Source: Oscillospiraceae bacterium
GTDB lineage: Bacteria > Bacillota > Clostridia > Oscillospirales > Oscillospiraceae
Assembly (NCBI GenBank): GCA_017438675.1
Contig: JAFRUW010000073.1
Location: 1 to 5,120 of the forward strand
Direction of reading: 5' to 3'
Length of the DNA: 5,120 nt
A program made the translations under genes and the position numbers. The notes under the pieces were generated by a model. The model saw only the letters and a list, made by a program, of their open reading frames with translations. It was not told where the DNA came from and ran no database searches. Below, piece by piece: positions 4,850 through 5,120 of this stretch; the first letter of the stretch is position 1, and each line of letters starts with the position of its first letter.

Positions 4850-5120
4850 GATGACATTACCCAAAAGTTTACCGCCTTTTGCGGCAAATATTTGTACATT
4901 TTTCACCTTATTGCGGTATCCCGTGCCTGCGGTCTCCACCTCGCAGTAGTTCATGCTGGGTCCGCGGCTGAGGCCGTTCTCCTCTGTTTCAAACAGCACG
5001 CTCTGTACCGTTCCCACGCACTCTTCAAGGAAACGCCCCTCCATTTCGGCTGCAGCCTGCGCCGCCCGGCGGGCTCTTTCATGCTTTGTCTCCTTTGTTG
5101 CCTGATCCGGCATATCCGCC
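4844..5120 (-). CDS. mtaB: C-terminal part of tRNA t6A37 methylthiotransferase MtaB (partial, runs off the right edge)
   Basis: About 92 C-terminal residues are visible; the frame stays open to the window edge, so the first visible Met (5113) is internal. The segment begins ADMPDQ, followed by a charged helix (KETKHERAR) and then VGTVQSVLFE and a beta-rich tail ending in NVIL. This order, M-x-DQ, K-x-x-R helix, VG...VLFE, NY-x-x-V, is what follows the radical-SAM domain in MtaB/YqeV proteins, whose C-terminal TRAM-like domain helps bind tRNA. MtaB adds a methylthio group to t6A at position 37 of ANN-decoding tRNAs. The iron-sulfur and radical-SAM motifs lie outside the window, so RimO or MiaB cannot be strictly excluded, although the DQ-helix-VLFE pattern favours MtaB. 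Only 60 bp separate it from serC, and no terminator is visible between them, so some read-through into serC is likely. Confidence 0.8.
   Translation of the reverse strand, partial: ADMPDQATKETKHERARRAAQAAAEMEGRFLEECVGTVQSVLFETEENGLSRGPSMNYCEVETAGTGYRNKVKNVQIFAAKGGKLLGNVIL

Overview
The window looks like chromosomal DNA from a Clostridia-type Firmicute, most likely an uncultured gut Oscillospirales or related lineage. The grounds are the clostridial style of SerA and SerC, the Gram-positive repertoire (YmdB-type phosphodiesterase, DgkB-like lipid kinase, MtaB), AAGGAG-type ribosome binding sites, a sigma-A-like promoter, and moderately GC-rich genes separated by AT-rich or repeat-bearing spacers. 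The taxonomic placement is inference.

All five recognisable genes lie on the minus strand. Read in the direction of transcription (right to left) they are: the C-terminal end of mtaB (tRNA methylthiotransferase, running off the right edge); serC (phosphoserine aminotransferase) behind its own promoter and followed by an intrinsic terminator; a spacer of about 550 bp full of inverted repeats; serA (phosphoglycerate dehydrogenase with a C-terminal ACT domain); a DgkB/YegS-type lipid kinase 39 bp downstream; and a YmdB-family metallophosphoesterase only 2 bp further on. A compact UUCG-loop terminator immediately after the ymdB stop closes the cluster. The first ~240 bases hold no gene.

SerA and SerC catalyse the first two steps of L-serine synthesis from 3-phosphoglycerate; no phosphoserine phosphatase is in the window. 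SerA keeps the residues that bind serine in the E. coli ACT domain, so feedback inhibition is plausible. The lipid kinase and phosphodiesterase appear to be co-transcribed with serA, because no terminator is visible between them, and the last two codons of the kinase double as the Shine-Dalgarno of ymdB.

The least ordinary part is the non-coding DNA. Both large spacers (1-243 and about 3270-3600) share recognisable blocks: an exact 18-bp match in opposite orientation, and a degenerate block in the same orientation. The serC-serA spacer also contains two consecutive strong hairpins. This looks like a dispersed, non-coding repeat family that has separated serC from serA. No new protein system was found; the genes are conventional housekeeping genes.
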